From CAWAND01 sp963727915 (GTDB lineage Bacteria > Chloroflexota > Anaerolineae > Anaerolineales > E44-bin32), in NCBI GenBank assembly GCA_963727915.1, contig CAVSID010000001.1:558001-622000 (forward strand): a DNA stretch of 64,000 bases, in the 5' to 3' direction. How positions within the stretch are numbered: position 1 is the stretch's first letter; each line of letters opens with the position of its first letter. The notes beneath the pieces were generated by a model. The model did not search any database. It was not told where the DNA came from and saw only the letters and a program-made list of their open reading frames with translations. Both the position numbers and the translations under genes were made by a program. Below, in pieces: positions 29,732 to 38,564 of the stretch.

Positions 29732-30118
29732 TCAACTCCGCCGCCGGTCCTCCCGAAGAACGGTCGTCAAGACGGCGCTGACGATCGACACCACCAGGCT
29801 ACCCAATAGGATCCAGAGCCACTGCGGGTCAGCGAACGATATCCCCAAGCCGACTTGCTGCCCGATCACCCCTGTCAGCCACAGCATGAAGGCATTGATG
29901 ACCAGAGTGAACAGACCCAATGTCAGCAAGATCAGGGGACAGGTGAGCAGCTTGAGAATGGGCCGAACCAGGGCGTTTACCAGGCCGAAGATCAGGGCCA
30001 GCAATACAAACGCCCACCAAGTTGTGTTCTCGGCGTGGATCCCGGCCAGCCAGCCTGTCCCCACGGCCAGATAGAGCGCCAGGGCATTGATCGCCCAACG
30101 CAGTGCTAGTCTCTCCAC
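29732..30118 (-). CDS. PF04020 (YvlD-like) four-helix membrane protein
   Basis: The 128-residue protein has four membrane helices: WAINALALYLAVGTGWLAGI, WWAFVLLALIFGLVNALV, LILLTLGLFTLVINAFMLWL, and WLWILLGSLVVSIVSAVLT. The pattern NALVRPILKLLTCPLILLTL is the hallmark of the Pfam family called Phage_holin_4_2, which includes B. subtilis YvlD. Despite the name these are chromosomal membrane proteins tied to envelope stress. The start is a GTG at 30118 and the frame is intact. It is the last gene of a minus-strand cluster with DUF2089, DUF4097 and SHOCT-like proteins, matching the content of yvl operons. Molecular role unknown. Confidence 0.8.
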   Translation of the reverse strand: MERLALRWAINALALYLAVGTGWLAGIHAENTTWWAFVLLALIFGLVNALVRPILKLLTCPLILLTLGLFTLVINAFMLWLTGVIGQQVGLGISFADPQWLWILLGSLVVSIVSAVLTTVLREDRRRS

Positions 30119-30191
30119 GTTTACCTCCTTGTGCTATTCGCCGGGTGGGACCGCCCGCCCAACGCGGTGCGAAGGCCCCGTACCCAACTGC

Positions 30192-30564
30192 CTACTCGAT
30201 GTAGACCTCGACATGCTGCCGATCTTCTTCATCGACGACGTCGACGATCTTCCCGGTCAATCCCTGGCGAAGCGCCTCCCCGAGTTCTTCCAGATCCAAC
30301 CCTTCGAACTCGGGGATGAAGCGGGCGCCCATCTTCAACCCCACGTTCACCATGTTGATCGGCAGGTTGACATTGACCGATGCTCGATCCGAATCCAGAT
30401 CGGTGATTCGCACCCGCAGCCAGCGGGCGTCGCCTTCCGCCATCGGCGATCCGACGGCGTTCCTGCTTGTTGAGGGCCTTGAGCAGCTGCGCCGCTTCTT
30501 CGGCATTGATCTTACCATCCTCAACCATCTTCAGGATCTTCATGCGTTCTTCCGAAGTAACCAT
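30192..30564 (-). CDS. SHOCT-like domain protein (frame break)
   Basis: The joined product of about 123 residues begins VTSEERMKILKMVEDGKINA then EEAAQLLKAL, the short helical SHOCT-like module found in YvlB-type proteins. After a frame change near 30455 it continues LRVRITDLDSDRASVNVNLP, INMVNVGLKMGARFIPEF, and LEELGEALRQGLTGKIVDVV, ending in a short acidic strand. The C-terminal part resembles that of the next gene (30577), so the two look like paralogues. It is soluble and probably part of the envelope-stress cluster. Function unknown. Confidence 0.6.
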
Positions 30565-30576
30565 CGATGCCTCCGT

Positions 30577-31116
30577 TCAGCCGATGTGCAAGCGGACACG
30601 CTCGCCGCTGCGACCTTCATGGACGTCGATCACCAGCGGTGCGCCTCCGCCCAAGTTCTCTTCCAAGGTGAGAATGAGTTCATCCAAGGCCGTGGCACCT
30701 AGAGCAGCCCTTTTCCCGGGCAATGCCTCAGGATCCACGCTGCTGGCCGCAGCGGCAAAGGCAGCCCCAGCCGAATGACCTTGGGCCAAGACTGCCGCGC
30801 CGGTTTCGACGTGGATCTGCAACCAGGGCGCGTCGGCGCTCAATATGCCCAGCAGCATCAGGAGCAGTGCGACCAGGCCGGCAGGGACCGCAGCCAGCCA
30901 CCACCAGCCACCGAGCGTTGCCACGCCGGCCGCCATGACCGCCAGGCCAATGCCGCTTCCGAAGCAGATCGCCCACCAGATCCTCCAGAGCCGCGGCCTT
31001 GGCAGCGGCTCGGCCGTTTCGTCGTTTGGCGAATCGAGCCGCTTCAATGCCTCCCCGACGTCGATTTGGCCCTCTTCCAGACGCCTAAGGATTTCTTCGC
31101 TTTCGCCCATGCTCAT
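30577..31116 (-). CDS. SHOCT-like protein with two membrane helices (frame breaks)
   Basis: The 179-codon open frame starts MSMGESEEILRRLEEGQIDV then GEALKRL, a SHOCT-like module. Two membrane helices follow (WWAICFGSGIGLAVMAAGVA and WLAAVPAGLVALLLMLLGIL), then SADAPWLQIHVETG. In another frame between about 30805 and 30715 the sequence reads PKVIRLGLPLPLRPAAWILR, which matches the family better than the open frame. The tail then returns to LDELILTLEENLGGGAPLVI. I therefore infer two compensating frame changes. It is a paralogue of the protein at 30192 with added membrane segments. It lies 12 bases from its neighbour in the cluster. Function unknown. Confidence 0.55.
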   Translation of the reverse strand: MSMGESEEILRRLEEGQIDVGEALKRLDSPNDETAEPLPRPRLWRIWWAICFGSGIGLAVMAAGVATLGGWWWLAAVPAGLVALLLMLLGILSADAPWLQIHVETGAAVLAQGHSAGAAFAAAASSVDPEALPGKRAALGATALDELILTLEENLGGGAPLVIDVHEGRSGERVRLHIG

Positions 31117-31155
31117 GTGTTTGCGTCCATCCTTTTCAAGTCAGCAGCCGAGCGT

Positions 31156-32396
31156 CTAGTCCCCGGCCTGGGCTGCCGGGGCCGCCGGCATCCTTGACGG
31201 TGCCTGGCCGCGCAGCAGTCCACCCATGGCCAGACCACCGAGCGCGATCAAGACTCCGCCCACCACAAATGTTGACCGCAGTCCGACAAGAGCCGCCATC
31301 CCGCCGGCGCCACCCATCGATGCCAGTTGGGCGGTGGTGGAAGCCATTTCAGTCAGTGCCCCCGCCCGCCCAACATGCTCCCCGGGACGCCTTGTTGCAG
31401 CATGGTCTGCAGGCTGGCGTTCAGACGGTGCGAGCGCCAGGCCGGCCCACGGGATGAGCAGCAACCCAATGAGATAGGTCGGCGCCATCCCAAAGCCCGC
31501 CATGACGACGCCCAATAGGAGCATCGCCGTGACCGAAATGAAAAGCGGGCTGAGCTTGCGCGCCAGGGCGCCCGCCAGCAGACCGCCAGCTACCATGCCC
31601 ACGCCTTGCGCCGTCATCAACAATCCCAAGGCTTCCGGCGCAGCGTGGAAAGCGAAGCGGGTGAAGGGAACAATCAATACGTCCACCCCGCCAATTCCCA
31701 GCAACGCCAGCACCAGGCCAAGGGTGATGCCCTGAAGCAGCCGGCTTCCCAGGGCATAGCGGACGCCGGCTCGAAGATCATCCAGGGTCGACGTGATGCC
31801 GCCCTCCGAGGGCGCGGCTGCCCGCGTCTTTGCCCCTCGAATCCCCGCCAAGAAGATCGCCGAGCCCACGAAGCTGGCGCTGTCCACCAAGAACGCCGGC
31901 CCGCTTCCCCAGGTTCCGATGATCACACCGGCCAGGATGGGCCCCGCCAGCCTCGACAGGGTCTCACCCACCTGCATCCAGCTGTTGGCCTGCATCAGTT
32001 CGTCCTCTTGGACGAGGGCCGGCAGGAGCGCCGTACGCGCCGGATAGAAGAACGCGCCGAAGCTGGAGGCGATGAAGGCCAGCGCCATCGCCCAAGGCAC
32101 ATCGGCCGGAGAGCGCAGAAACAGGAACCCGGGGATGAACGCCGCCCGGGCAAGATCGGCCACCACCATGGTTCGGCGGCGATCCCACCGGTCAACAAGG
32201 GTTCCGGCAAACAGGCCAAAAACCAGTTGGGGAAGGGCGAAGGCGATCAAGACCGAGGCCAGTGCCCCGGCAGACTGTTTCGGGTCGGAATAGAGGGAAG
32301 TCACCTGGATCGCCAGCGCCAGGAAGGTGAACATGTCCCCTCCCGCGAGATAAACAGGGAGGCCACCATCATGTCGAAGTTGCGATTACGCCACAT
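31156..32396 (-). CDS. MFS transporter (frame breaks)
   Basis: This is a 12-helix major facilitator superfamily exporter of the MFS_3/enterobactin-exporter-like group. After WRNRNFDMMVASLFISRE there is a frame change near 32340, then MFTFLALAIQVTSLYSDPKQ. LVDRWDRRRTMVVADLARAA is the conserved loop 2-3 motif, and FYPARTALLPALVQEDELMQ and SWMQVGETLSRLAGPILAGV are also typical. Two compensating changes (about 31440 and 31350) hide the stretch LNASLQTMLQQGVPGSMLG. Joined length is about 412 residues. A near-perfect palindromic operator ends 20 bases before the ATG at 32396. The substrate is unknown; drug or siderophore export is the family norm. Confidence 0.8.
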
Positions 32397-32416
32397 GTCG
32401 TTCTCTCACCGCTTCG

Positions 32417-32436
32417 TTTGTGAACCTTTTCACAAA
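32417..32436. promoter_or_regulatory. Perfect palindromic operator upstream of the MFS gene
   Basis: TTTGTGAA and TTCACAAA are perfect eight-base arms around CCTT. The site matches the Rex operator consensus TTGTGAA-N4-TTCACAA exactly and also the CRP pattern TGTGA-N6-TCACA. It ends 20 bases before the MFS start, in the 50-base gap after the GNAT gene. It is the most symmetric copy in the window. Confidence 0.65.
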
Positions 32437-32446
32437 TCGTTGCTCG

Positions 32447-33466
32447 TCACTCTGTATGTTCAATCTGCGCTCCCGTCGTCGCCGTGCCGGTGCGCAGATC
32501 CATCTGCATCCAGGTCAATGAGCGCTGGGGATGAAACCCCAGCGACGCCAGCGCCTGTGCCGCCATATCGGATGGGTAGTCAAGCGTGGTTGGAAGCTGC
32601 GCACCAGCGAGTTCCCGCAAGCCGTGGAGCAACAACCCCTCCTCGGCCACGCCTTGAAGATCCGGCGCCACCAACAGGATGAAGCGCCAGTGGCGCGCCT
32701 CGACGCCCAAGCGGGCCGTGAGCGTCGCCCCGATCCGCCCCGACGCCTTGTACCAGCCCCAGTGTCGGCTCCGACGCAGCCCCAGAGCGCTGGACAGCGG
32801 CTCCGGCTTGAAGACCTCGGCCCGCAACGGCGTGGGCCAGACCAAGCCTTCGGGGAACAGGCTCCGCGCCAGCGCATACTGCTGCGGCCAATCCTCATCC
32901 CGCCTGGGGTGAATCTGCAAGGGAGTCTCGGTTTGAGGCAGCCGCGCCCCCGCCGACCGCCACCACGTCGTCCGGGTGGTCTGAACATTGAACCCCAGGG
33001 TCTCATACAGGCGGCGAGCGTGTTCACTCCGCTGGTCAACCTGGAGCACGAGCTCTCGGCCCCCTCGGCGTGCCGCCAGATCGATGGCCGACGTGACCAG
33101 CGCCCGGGCGATCCCGCGGCGCCGGTACTCGGGGAGCACGGCGACGTTCGCCAGAACCCAACGGCCCGGATAGCGTTCGGCGGGCAGCAGACTGGCGTTG
33201 CCTACGACGCTGCCCCCTTGTTCCCAGACAAAACCCAACGGATATGCCGCCGGCGGGAGGATCAACTGGGCGGCCAGCCACCCGATCCAACCGAAGCGCC
33301 CCAAGGTCTTCATATCGCGGATCATGCGCCGCCCATTGGCATCCAGTTGGCCGGCGAAGGCGGTCTCAATGACCTGCGCCACGGCTTTCATATCGCGCCG
33401 AGCATCCAACGGCCTGAGCCCCTCGTGCGTATGGGTTTCGGACCGCAGTTTGGCGGCAGCCGTCAC
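32447..33466 (-). CDS. GNAT-family N-acetyltransferase
   Basis: The intact 339-residue product has an N-terminal GNAT domain that should transfer an acyl group from CoA to an amine. VLANVAVLPEYRRRGIARAL contains the acetyl-CoA-binding R/Q-x-x-G-x-G/A loop, and SEHARRLYETLGFNVQTT is the C-terminal motif. The second half (about 170-339) looks like a degenerate second GNAT domain with FILLVAPDLQGVAEEGLLLH. The GTG at 33466 lies two bases after the DUF4097 stop, so it is translationally linked to the envelope cluster. The substrate is unknown. Confidence 0.75.
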   Translation of the reverse strand: MTAAAKLRSETHTHEGLRPLDARRDMKAVAQVIETAFAGQLDANGRRMIRDMKTLGRFGWIGWLAAQLILPPAAYPLGFVWEQGGSVVGNASLLPAERYPGRWVLANVAVLPEYRRRGIARALVTSAIDLAARRGGRELVLQVDQRSEHARRLYETLGFNVQTTRTTWWRSAGARLPQTETPLQIHPRRDEDWPQQYALARSLFPEGLVWPTPLRAEVFKPEPLSSALGLRRSRHWGWYKASGRIGATLTARLGVEARHWRFILLVAPDLQGVAEEGLLLHGLRELAGAQLPTTLDYPSDMAAQALASLGFHPQRSLTWMQMDLRTGTATTGAQIEHTE

Positions 33467-33467
33467 C

Positions 33468-34557
33468 CTAGACCTCCAGAGCCTCGAAGAGCTTTTCGGC
33501 GTCCTCGACGCTGAGCTTGCCGTCTTCCACCATCTTCAGGATCTTCATCCGTTCCTCGTCGCTGGCTGCCGCCGAATATGCCGCCCCGCCAGCCCCTACT
33601 GGCAGCGGCGCCATGTCCCTGCAGGCTGCTGCGCCGGCGCCGCCGCATGGCGCGCTCGACGATCTTCTGGACCTTGGTGGAGATCTCGGTTTCAGGTACC
33701 GATTCCATCACGGCTCCCATGGCCGCAAGGCCGACTTCCAGCTCCGCCAGTGTCTTGCCGACTGAGGCCACCACGCGTGACCCAATCGCATCCACTTCGT
33801 CCTTCCGAGCAGAGGCGTCTGCTCCGCCGAGCCAGATGTCCCCACCGGCGCGCAAGGTGACCTGGGCTTCGCCTTCGCCGATGGTGATCAGCCCGGGCCC
33901 GGCGTCGTCTCGCACCATGTTGGGCAGATCGATCGTCCGCGAGCCCCCGCTCGTCAGGCTCACGACGGCAGAAGGTGACCCTTTCAGCCGGGCCACAATA
34001 TCGCCTCCCGCCACGACGCTCACCGGTTCCGAACCCAAAATCTCGATCTGCAGCACAGCGCCCCCGCCTGCGGTGGCCTCCAAAGGTGATCCGACGTCTT
34101 TGGCGATCAGGTCGCCGCCCATGGCCACACGGATGGCGCCTCTCAGGTCTGTCAACCGGACATCGCCCCCAGCGCCCAGCAGGCCCAGCTCGCCTTGCAT
34201 GTCCCTCACCCTGAAGCTCCCGCCAATCTTGTCGATGTGCGCACCTGCCGTGTGGATGAGTTCGGCATCACCCTGAACGCGACCGATCTTCACATCCGTC
34301 TCCAAGTCCCGCACCTGCAGGTCGCCCCGGATCTCAACCACCCGCAATTCGGCCGCCCGAGGCAGCCTGAGCCGGGCACCCCGATCGGCCGTGATCACGA
34401 TCAGCTCGCCGTCCTGCCGGAGGCTGACTTGCCCATCGTTCATAGCAACGATTTCGATCCGAGAATCATCCGTGCCTCGGACCTCCAGATCGCCCCCGAC
34501 AAGCTCCACCCGGACGGTCGGCGCCTCGCCGACCTGCATACTCTCTCGTTGACTCAT
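33468..34557 (-). CDS. DUF4097 (YvlB-like) beta-helix protein with C-terminal SHOCT-like module (frame break)
   Basis: The product of about 362 residues is dominated by short repeated strands, for example LRVVEIRGDLQVRDLETDVK, GRVQGDAELIHTAGAHIDKI and VRLTDLRGAIRVAMGGDLIA. This is the right-handed beta-helix-like pattern of DUF4097 (YvlB/adhesin-like) proteins. After a frame change near 33590 it ends SDEERMKILKMVEDGKLSVE then DAEKLFEAL, a SHOCT-like module almost identical to that at 30564. In YvlB of Firmicutes this module is N-terminal, so the order is reversed here. There is no signal peptide. The ATG overlaps the DUF2089 stop. Partner and function are unknown. Confidence 0.7.
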
Positions 34558-34975
34558 GGCCCATCTGCCTCCAACTGTCTTCGTATCAACCCGGCGCCTA
34601 CTCGCCTTCCAGCAAGCTGCATGGCCTCTTCGGAGGAGAGCTTCCCCGAAGCCAGATCGTCCAGAATCTGATGCCGCTCCTCGTCGCTGAGCTTTTCCGC
34701 TTCCGGCCCGGTCTCGTATCCCATCTGATGGATGACGTCCGTCAACGGGAACGCAGCGTGGGATAGGATAGATCGAGCTCCTTCTCCAGACGGTTGAGCT
34801 TGCCCTCACAGCGCACAAAGGTCTCGACAAATCCCAGTTGCTCGGCCGTCAGGCGCCCGAAGCGCCCCAGCTCGAACTGACCCTCGATCGTTGTGTCGCA
34901 GCTGCGACAATGGAGCCGCGTGGCGGATAGGCGTTCGCCGCATACCGGGCAGAGAGTCAGGATCGTGTTCGCCAT
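34554..34975 (-). CDS. DUF2089 zinc-ribbon protein (frame break)
   Basis: The product of about 139 residues starts TILTLCPVCGERLSATRLHC then RSCDTTIEGQFELG, a four-Cys zinc ribbon, followed by LTAEQLGFVETFVRCEGKLN and LEKELDLSYPTLRSR, a helix-turn-helix-like part. One base appears to be missing in a T-run near 34745; restoring it continues into LTDVIHQMGYETG and a SHOCT-like tail (LSDEERHQILDDLASGKLSS). This full architecture is the usual DUF2089 length. It is the first gene of the minus-strand cluster, with a strong promoter upstream, and it may be its DNA-binding regulator. The frame break splits it into two apparent genes. Confidence 0.72.
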
Positions 34976-35079
34976 GTGCCAACGCCCCTTTGCCCTCGTG
35001 AGATCTTCCACCGGGCTCATCCGTGACCGGCCCGTTGCCCTTGTCAATACTGCCAACTCGGTATTAGGATTTCCACGCC

Positions 35080-35108
35080 ATGATACTCAAATTTTGACGT
35101 ATTGTCAA
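35080..35108 (-). promoter_or_regulatory. Strong promoter of the DUF2089 cluster with an inverted repeat over the -35
   Basis: On the minus strand TTGACA (35103-35108) and TATCAT (35080-35085) are 17 bases apart, a near-consensus sigma-70 promoter. TTGAC-N5-GTCAA (35094-35108) is an exact inverted repeat that covers the -35. The region is unusually AT-rich. The leader before the DUF2089 ATG is about 100 bases. The repeat is a candidate site for the DUF2089 protein itself or another repressor. Confidence 0.65.
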
Positions 35109-35257
35109 TATGCAGCATTGAGTTTCTTTAGTTGTAAATCAATTCTTCTGGGTCGAGGCCACGATCAGCAGACCGGGCGGGGGAGTGGTGTGCGGCTCGC
35201 CGATCATGAACCGATCTGATAGAATCGCCCCACTCCATTCTCAGGAAGGTGGCATCC

Positions 35258-36329
35258 ATGGCGCAGCTTTTCATCCCCGGCCCGACCGATGTAGCCCCCC
35301 AGATCCTTCGGGCCCAAGACCAGCCCATGATTGGCCACCGCAGCCAGGCATTTTCCGACCTCTTCGTGCGGATACAATCCCGCATCCGACCCGTTCTTCA
35401 GACCGAGCACCGGGTCTACATTACGGCCTCTTCCGGAAGCGGCTTGCAGGAAGCGGCCGTGCGCAATTGTGTGGCCAAGCGGCTTCTCCTGTGTGCGTCG
35501 GGGGCATTCGGCGAGCGTTGGCACGAAGTGGCATTGGCCAATGGCGTGCCCACGGATATGCTGGCCACCGAGTGGGGTCAACCGCTCACGCCCGATCAGG
35601 TGGAGCAGGCGCTGGGCAAGGCAGCCTACGATGCCTTGGCCGTCGTTCACAACGAAACCTCGACCGGAGTGGAAAACCCCGTCGGCGCTATCATCCAGCG
35701 TGCTCGGAGCCTCAACCCCGAACTGGTGGTCCTGGTGGACGCTGTCTCCTCCGCCGGCGGCGTGGATATTCCCATCGATGACTGGGGGATCGATGTCCTG
35801 CTGACGTCTTCTCAAAAGTGCTTCGCTCTCCCCCCCGGCCTAGCATTCGCTGCCGTCAGTGACCGGGCTCTGGAGCGGGCCAGGGGCGTCGAACACAGGG
35901 GCTGGTATTTCGATTTCGTCTTGCTTGAGAAGTACCTGCTCGAAAAGCAGAGCACGCCCGCCACACCGGCCATCTCGCTGCTCTTCGCTCTCGACGCCCA
36001 ACTGGAACGGATGCTCGCCGAAGGCATGCCAACCCGGTACGCCCGGCACCAGGCCATGGCGGAGCGCGTCCGTACATGGGCGGATCCCAAATTCGGACTG
36101 TTTGCCGCCGAGGGTTTCCGCTCCAAGACCGTGACCACAGTGCGCAAACCCGCCGATCTCGACTTCGCCGGCCTGACTCGCTTTCTGGCAGACGCGCGGC
36201 ATGGTGATCGCCAACGGCTACGGCAAGATCAAGGGCGAGACTTTCCGCATCGGCCACATGGGCGAGATCATGCCGGAGGATGTGGACCATCTGCTCGAGA
36301 CCATCGACGACTTCCTCGCCCTCCCCTGA
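35258..36329 (+). CDS. Class V PLP aminotransferase, second copy (frame break)
   Basis: This paralogue of the gene at 686 has about 357 residues. It begins LFIPGPTDVAPQILRAQDQP, then MIGHRSQAFSDLF, ITASSGSGLQEAAVRNCV for phosphate binding, VLVDAVSSAGGVDIPIDDWG with the cofactor Asp, and SSQKCFALPPGLAF with the Schiff-base Lys. The frame changes near 36200 and the end reads MVIANGYGKIKGETFRIGHM then GEIMPEDVDHLLETIDDFLA. AGGAAGG eight bases before ATG 35258 fixes the start. A TAGAAT box at 35220-35225 is a possible -10. The family includes serine-glyoxylate and alanine-glyoxylate aminotransferases and phosphoserine aminotransferase-like forms; the substrate is not certain. Confidence 0.83.
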
Positions 36330-36330
36330 T

Positions 36331-37841
36331 ATGGAAGCCGTTGGTGACGGATCCCATTACCCGTTCCCACCACCCTCCCGGCCGGGCCATCCCCGCCTGG
36401 ACGGCTTCAGGCTCCTCCTTCTCCTGTATGTGTTGGCCGCTGGGCTTCGCCTAATACCGGTTCTTTCCGCACCGGACCTGCCCATTGGCCTCGATGACAT
36501 GTTCCAATACGACATGCTTGGCCGGAGCCTGGCCGCCGGCCATGGATTTCGCTGGTACGCGCCCCCAGACCAAGCGCTAATCATAGACCAGCTCAAGAGA
36601 GTTCCCACGGTCGACGTCAGCCAGATGACACCCATCACTGACCCGCTCGGCGTCGAAACCAGCTTCCGCGCGCCCTCTATCCGGCATTTCTGGCTCTCAT
36701 CTATGCCGTCAACGGTTTTTCCGGGCGCTACTTCGCCGTTCGTCTCGTCCAGGCTCTGCTGGGCGGCCTGTTGGCCCCGCTCACCTACGCGCTCGCCCGC
36801 CGCTTCGACGGCTCGCGGCTGACCTCGTTGGCCGCTGCGGGGGTCGTAGCAATCTGGCCGATGTTGGTAGTCCTCCCGCTGGCCCTGGCAACTGAGAACC
36901 TATTCATCCCCCTGATCGCTGTCGGATTCCTGTTCTTGATACGGGGCACATCCGACGGTAGGAACTTTGATTTCGCACTGGCCGGTTTGGCGTTGGGCCT
37001 GGCCGTGTTGACCCGGTCAGTCATCATCGGCTTTCCTTTGTTGGCCGGCGTCTGGATCTGGCGCCGAGGTCAACGACGGGGAGCCATCTTGCTCATCGGC
37101 TTGGTTCTGGGGCTGGCCTTGCCCTGGAGTATTCGGAATTCGCTACTGCACGGCAAGCCGACTTTTGTTGAAACCAGCCTTGGTTACAACCTTTACATGG
37201 GCTACTACCCGGGCAACGACGGCACATTCCGCTTTGGCCCATCTCTCGACTTGGTCACCATTTCCGACGATGCCGCGCGAGACCAGTTGGGCCGGGATCG
37301 GGCCCTGGCCTTTATTGAAAGCGACCCTGGTCGTGTTCCACAATTAATGGTGGCCAAATTGGGTCATCTGTGGGGCCTGGAGGATCGGGCCTTTATCTTC
37401 TTTTACAGCCAGGGCCTCATGGGGCCCCTGCCAGCCTGGGCCGTGCTGGCGATCTACCTGGCCCTGATCCTGCCCCTGGTGTTCGTTCTCCCAGCGGCAA
37501 TCGCCGGATTTATCATCAGGAGAGGCGGCGCTGCTTGGTGGTTGGCAGTTTGGCTGTTGGCATGGTATGTCGGCATCCACATGCTGATCATGGCCGAGGA
37601 ACGCTTCCACTTGGCCCTGGTGCCGATCGTGGCCGGGCTGGCAGCGCGTGGCCTCACTGAATTGGCACGTCTTCGCGGAAGATTGGCGACGTCGGACAGG
37701 CCATCGCGCATGGCGCTGGCGCTGGCCGGAGTTCTCATCGGCCTGGCGTTCCTCAATTGGGGTCTCGAGCTGATCCACCGCAGCCCAGAGCTGGCCATTC
37801 TGTTGTCACCCGAGGGCTCCAGGGCCTACTTCAACTACTGA
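36331..37841 (+). CDS. ArnT/PMT-like polytopic glycosyltransferase (GT39-type, frame break)
   Basis: The product of about 503 residues has roughly ten membrane helices. After the first helix (LLLLLYVLAAGLRLIPVL), DDMFQYDMLGRSLAAGHGF gives the acidic motif of GT-C enzymes that use lipid-linked sugar donors. The frame changes near 36680, after ETSFRAP; LYPAFLALIYAVNGFSGRYF continues it. FVETSLGYNLYMGYYPGNDG is a typical outer loop before YFNY at the end. The ATG at 36331 follows the aminotransferase stop by one base. It probably adds a sugar on the outer face of the membrane. The acceptor is unknown. Confidence 0.7.
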
Positions 37842-37877
37842 TTTCGTCCGCGCCCCGCGACGATTGGAGGCAGCACG

Positions 37878-38564
37878 GTGACATCCGAAACCACCCCCGA
37901 ACGCGTGATCCGGCTCGGCCGGCTTGAGCTTGACGCACGGGCAACGGTGGTCGTGGTTGCCTCGACGCTGCTGCTGATACTCGACGCTTACCACCATTTC
38001 ATCCCTTCCAGCACCTACGCTGAATTCCTGTTCGCCAAGGCGGTCGAGCGGACCGTCTACTATCTCATCGTCCCTATCTTGATCATCCTCATCGCCTTCC
38101 GCCAATCCCCCGCCGAGTATGGCTTCCGCCTCGGCGATTGGCGAAGGGGCCTCAAATGGACCCTGATCTTCTTCGCCATTGGGCTTCCGATTCTCTACAT
38201 GGCGGCGCGCACTCCTGCCATGTCCGGGTACTATGCCCAGGGCGCCCGGACTGTGTCTGATGTACTGGGAACTTCGGCACTGGATCTGTTTGGCTGGGAG
38301 TTCCTCTTCCGCGGCTTCATCCTGTTCGGGCTCCTTCGCGTTGTCGGGCCGAGTGCGGTCATTTTGCAGGCGGTCCCATTCGCCATGGCGCACATCGGCA
38401 AACCCGAGCTCGAAACCCTGTCGACGATCTTTGGAGGCATCCTCTTCGGCTGGCTTGCCTGGCGGTCGAAATCCTTTCTTTATCCGTTCCTGCTCCATTG
38501 GCTCATCAACACGTTTGTCATCCTGACAGCGATGGGAATCATCGCCTGGCCCGCCTCACCATGA
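37878..38564 (+). CDS. CPBP-family intramembrane metalloprotease
   Basis: The 228-residue protein has about seven hydrophobic helices and the CPBP (Abi/Rce1) motifs: LFGWEFLFRGFILFGLL (the usual EE pair is WE here), PFAMAHIGKPELETLS with the second motif His, and FLLHWLINTFVIL with the third His and Asn. These form the metal site inside the membrane. Replacing the first Glu of EExxxR by Trp may weaken or alter catalysis. The start is a GTG at 37878 and the stop overlaps the RNA methyltransferase ATG, so the two are coupled. The substrate is unknown; the family includes CAAX-type proteases and bacteriocin immunity proteins. Confidence 0.75.
   Translation: MTSETTPERVIRLGRLELDARATVVVVASTLLLILDAYHHFIPSSTYAEFLFAKAVERTVYYLIVPILIILIAFRQSPAEYGFRLGDWRRGLKWTLIFFAIGLPILYMAARTPAMSGYYAQGARTVSDVLGTSALDLFGWEFLFRGFILFGLLRVVGPSAVILQAVPFAMAHIGKPELETLSTIFGGILFGWLAWRSKSFLYPFLLHWLINTFVILTAMGIIAWPASP

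Noticed and set aside
31606..32682. 358-residue plus-strand frame over the MFS and GNAT genes
   Set aside because: Its composition is Gln/Arg/His-rich and it lies opposite clear MFS and GNAT domains, so it is a shadow frame.
34554..34745. A separate 63-residue gene beginning at 34745
   Set aside because: It continues the DUF2089 protein once a missing T near 34745 is restored, giving the usual family length.
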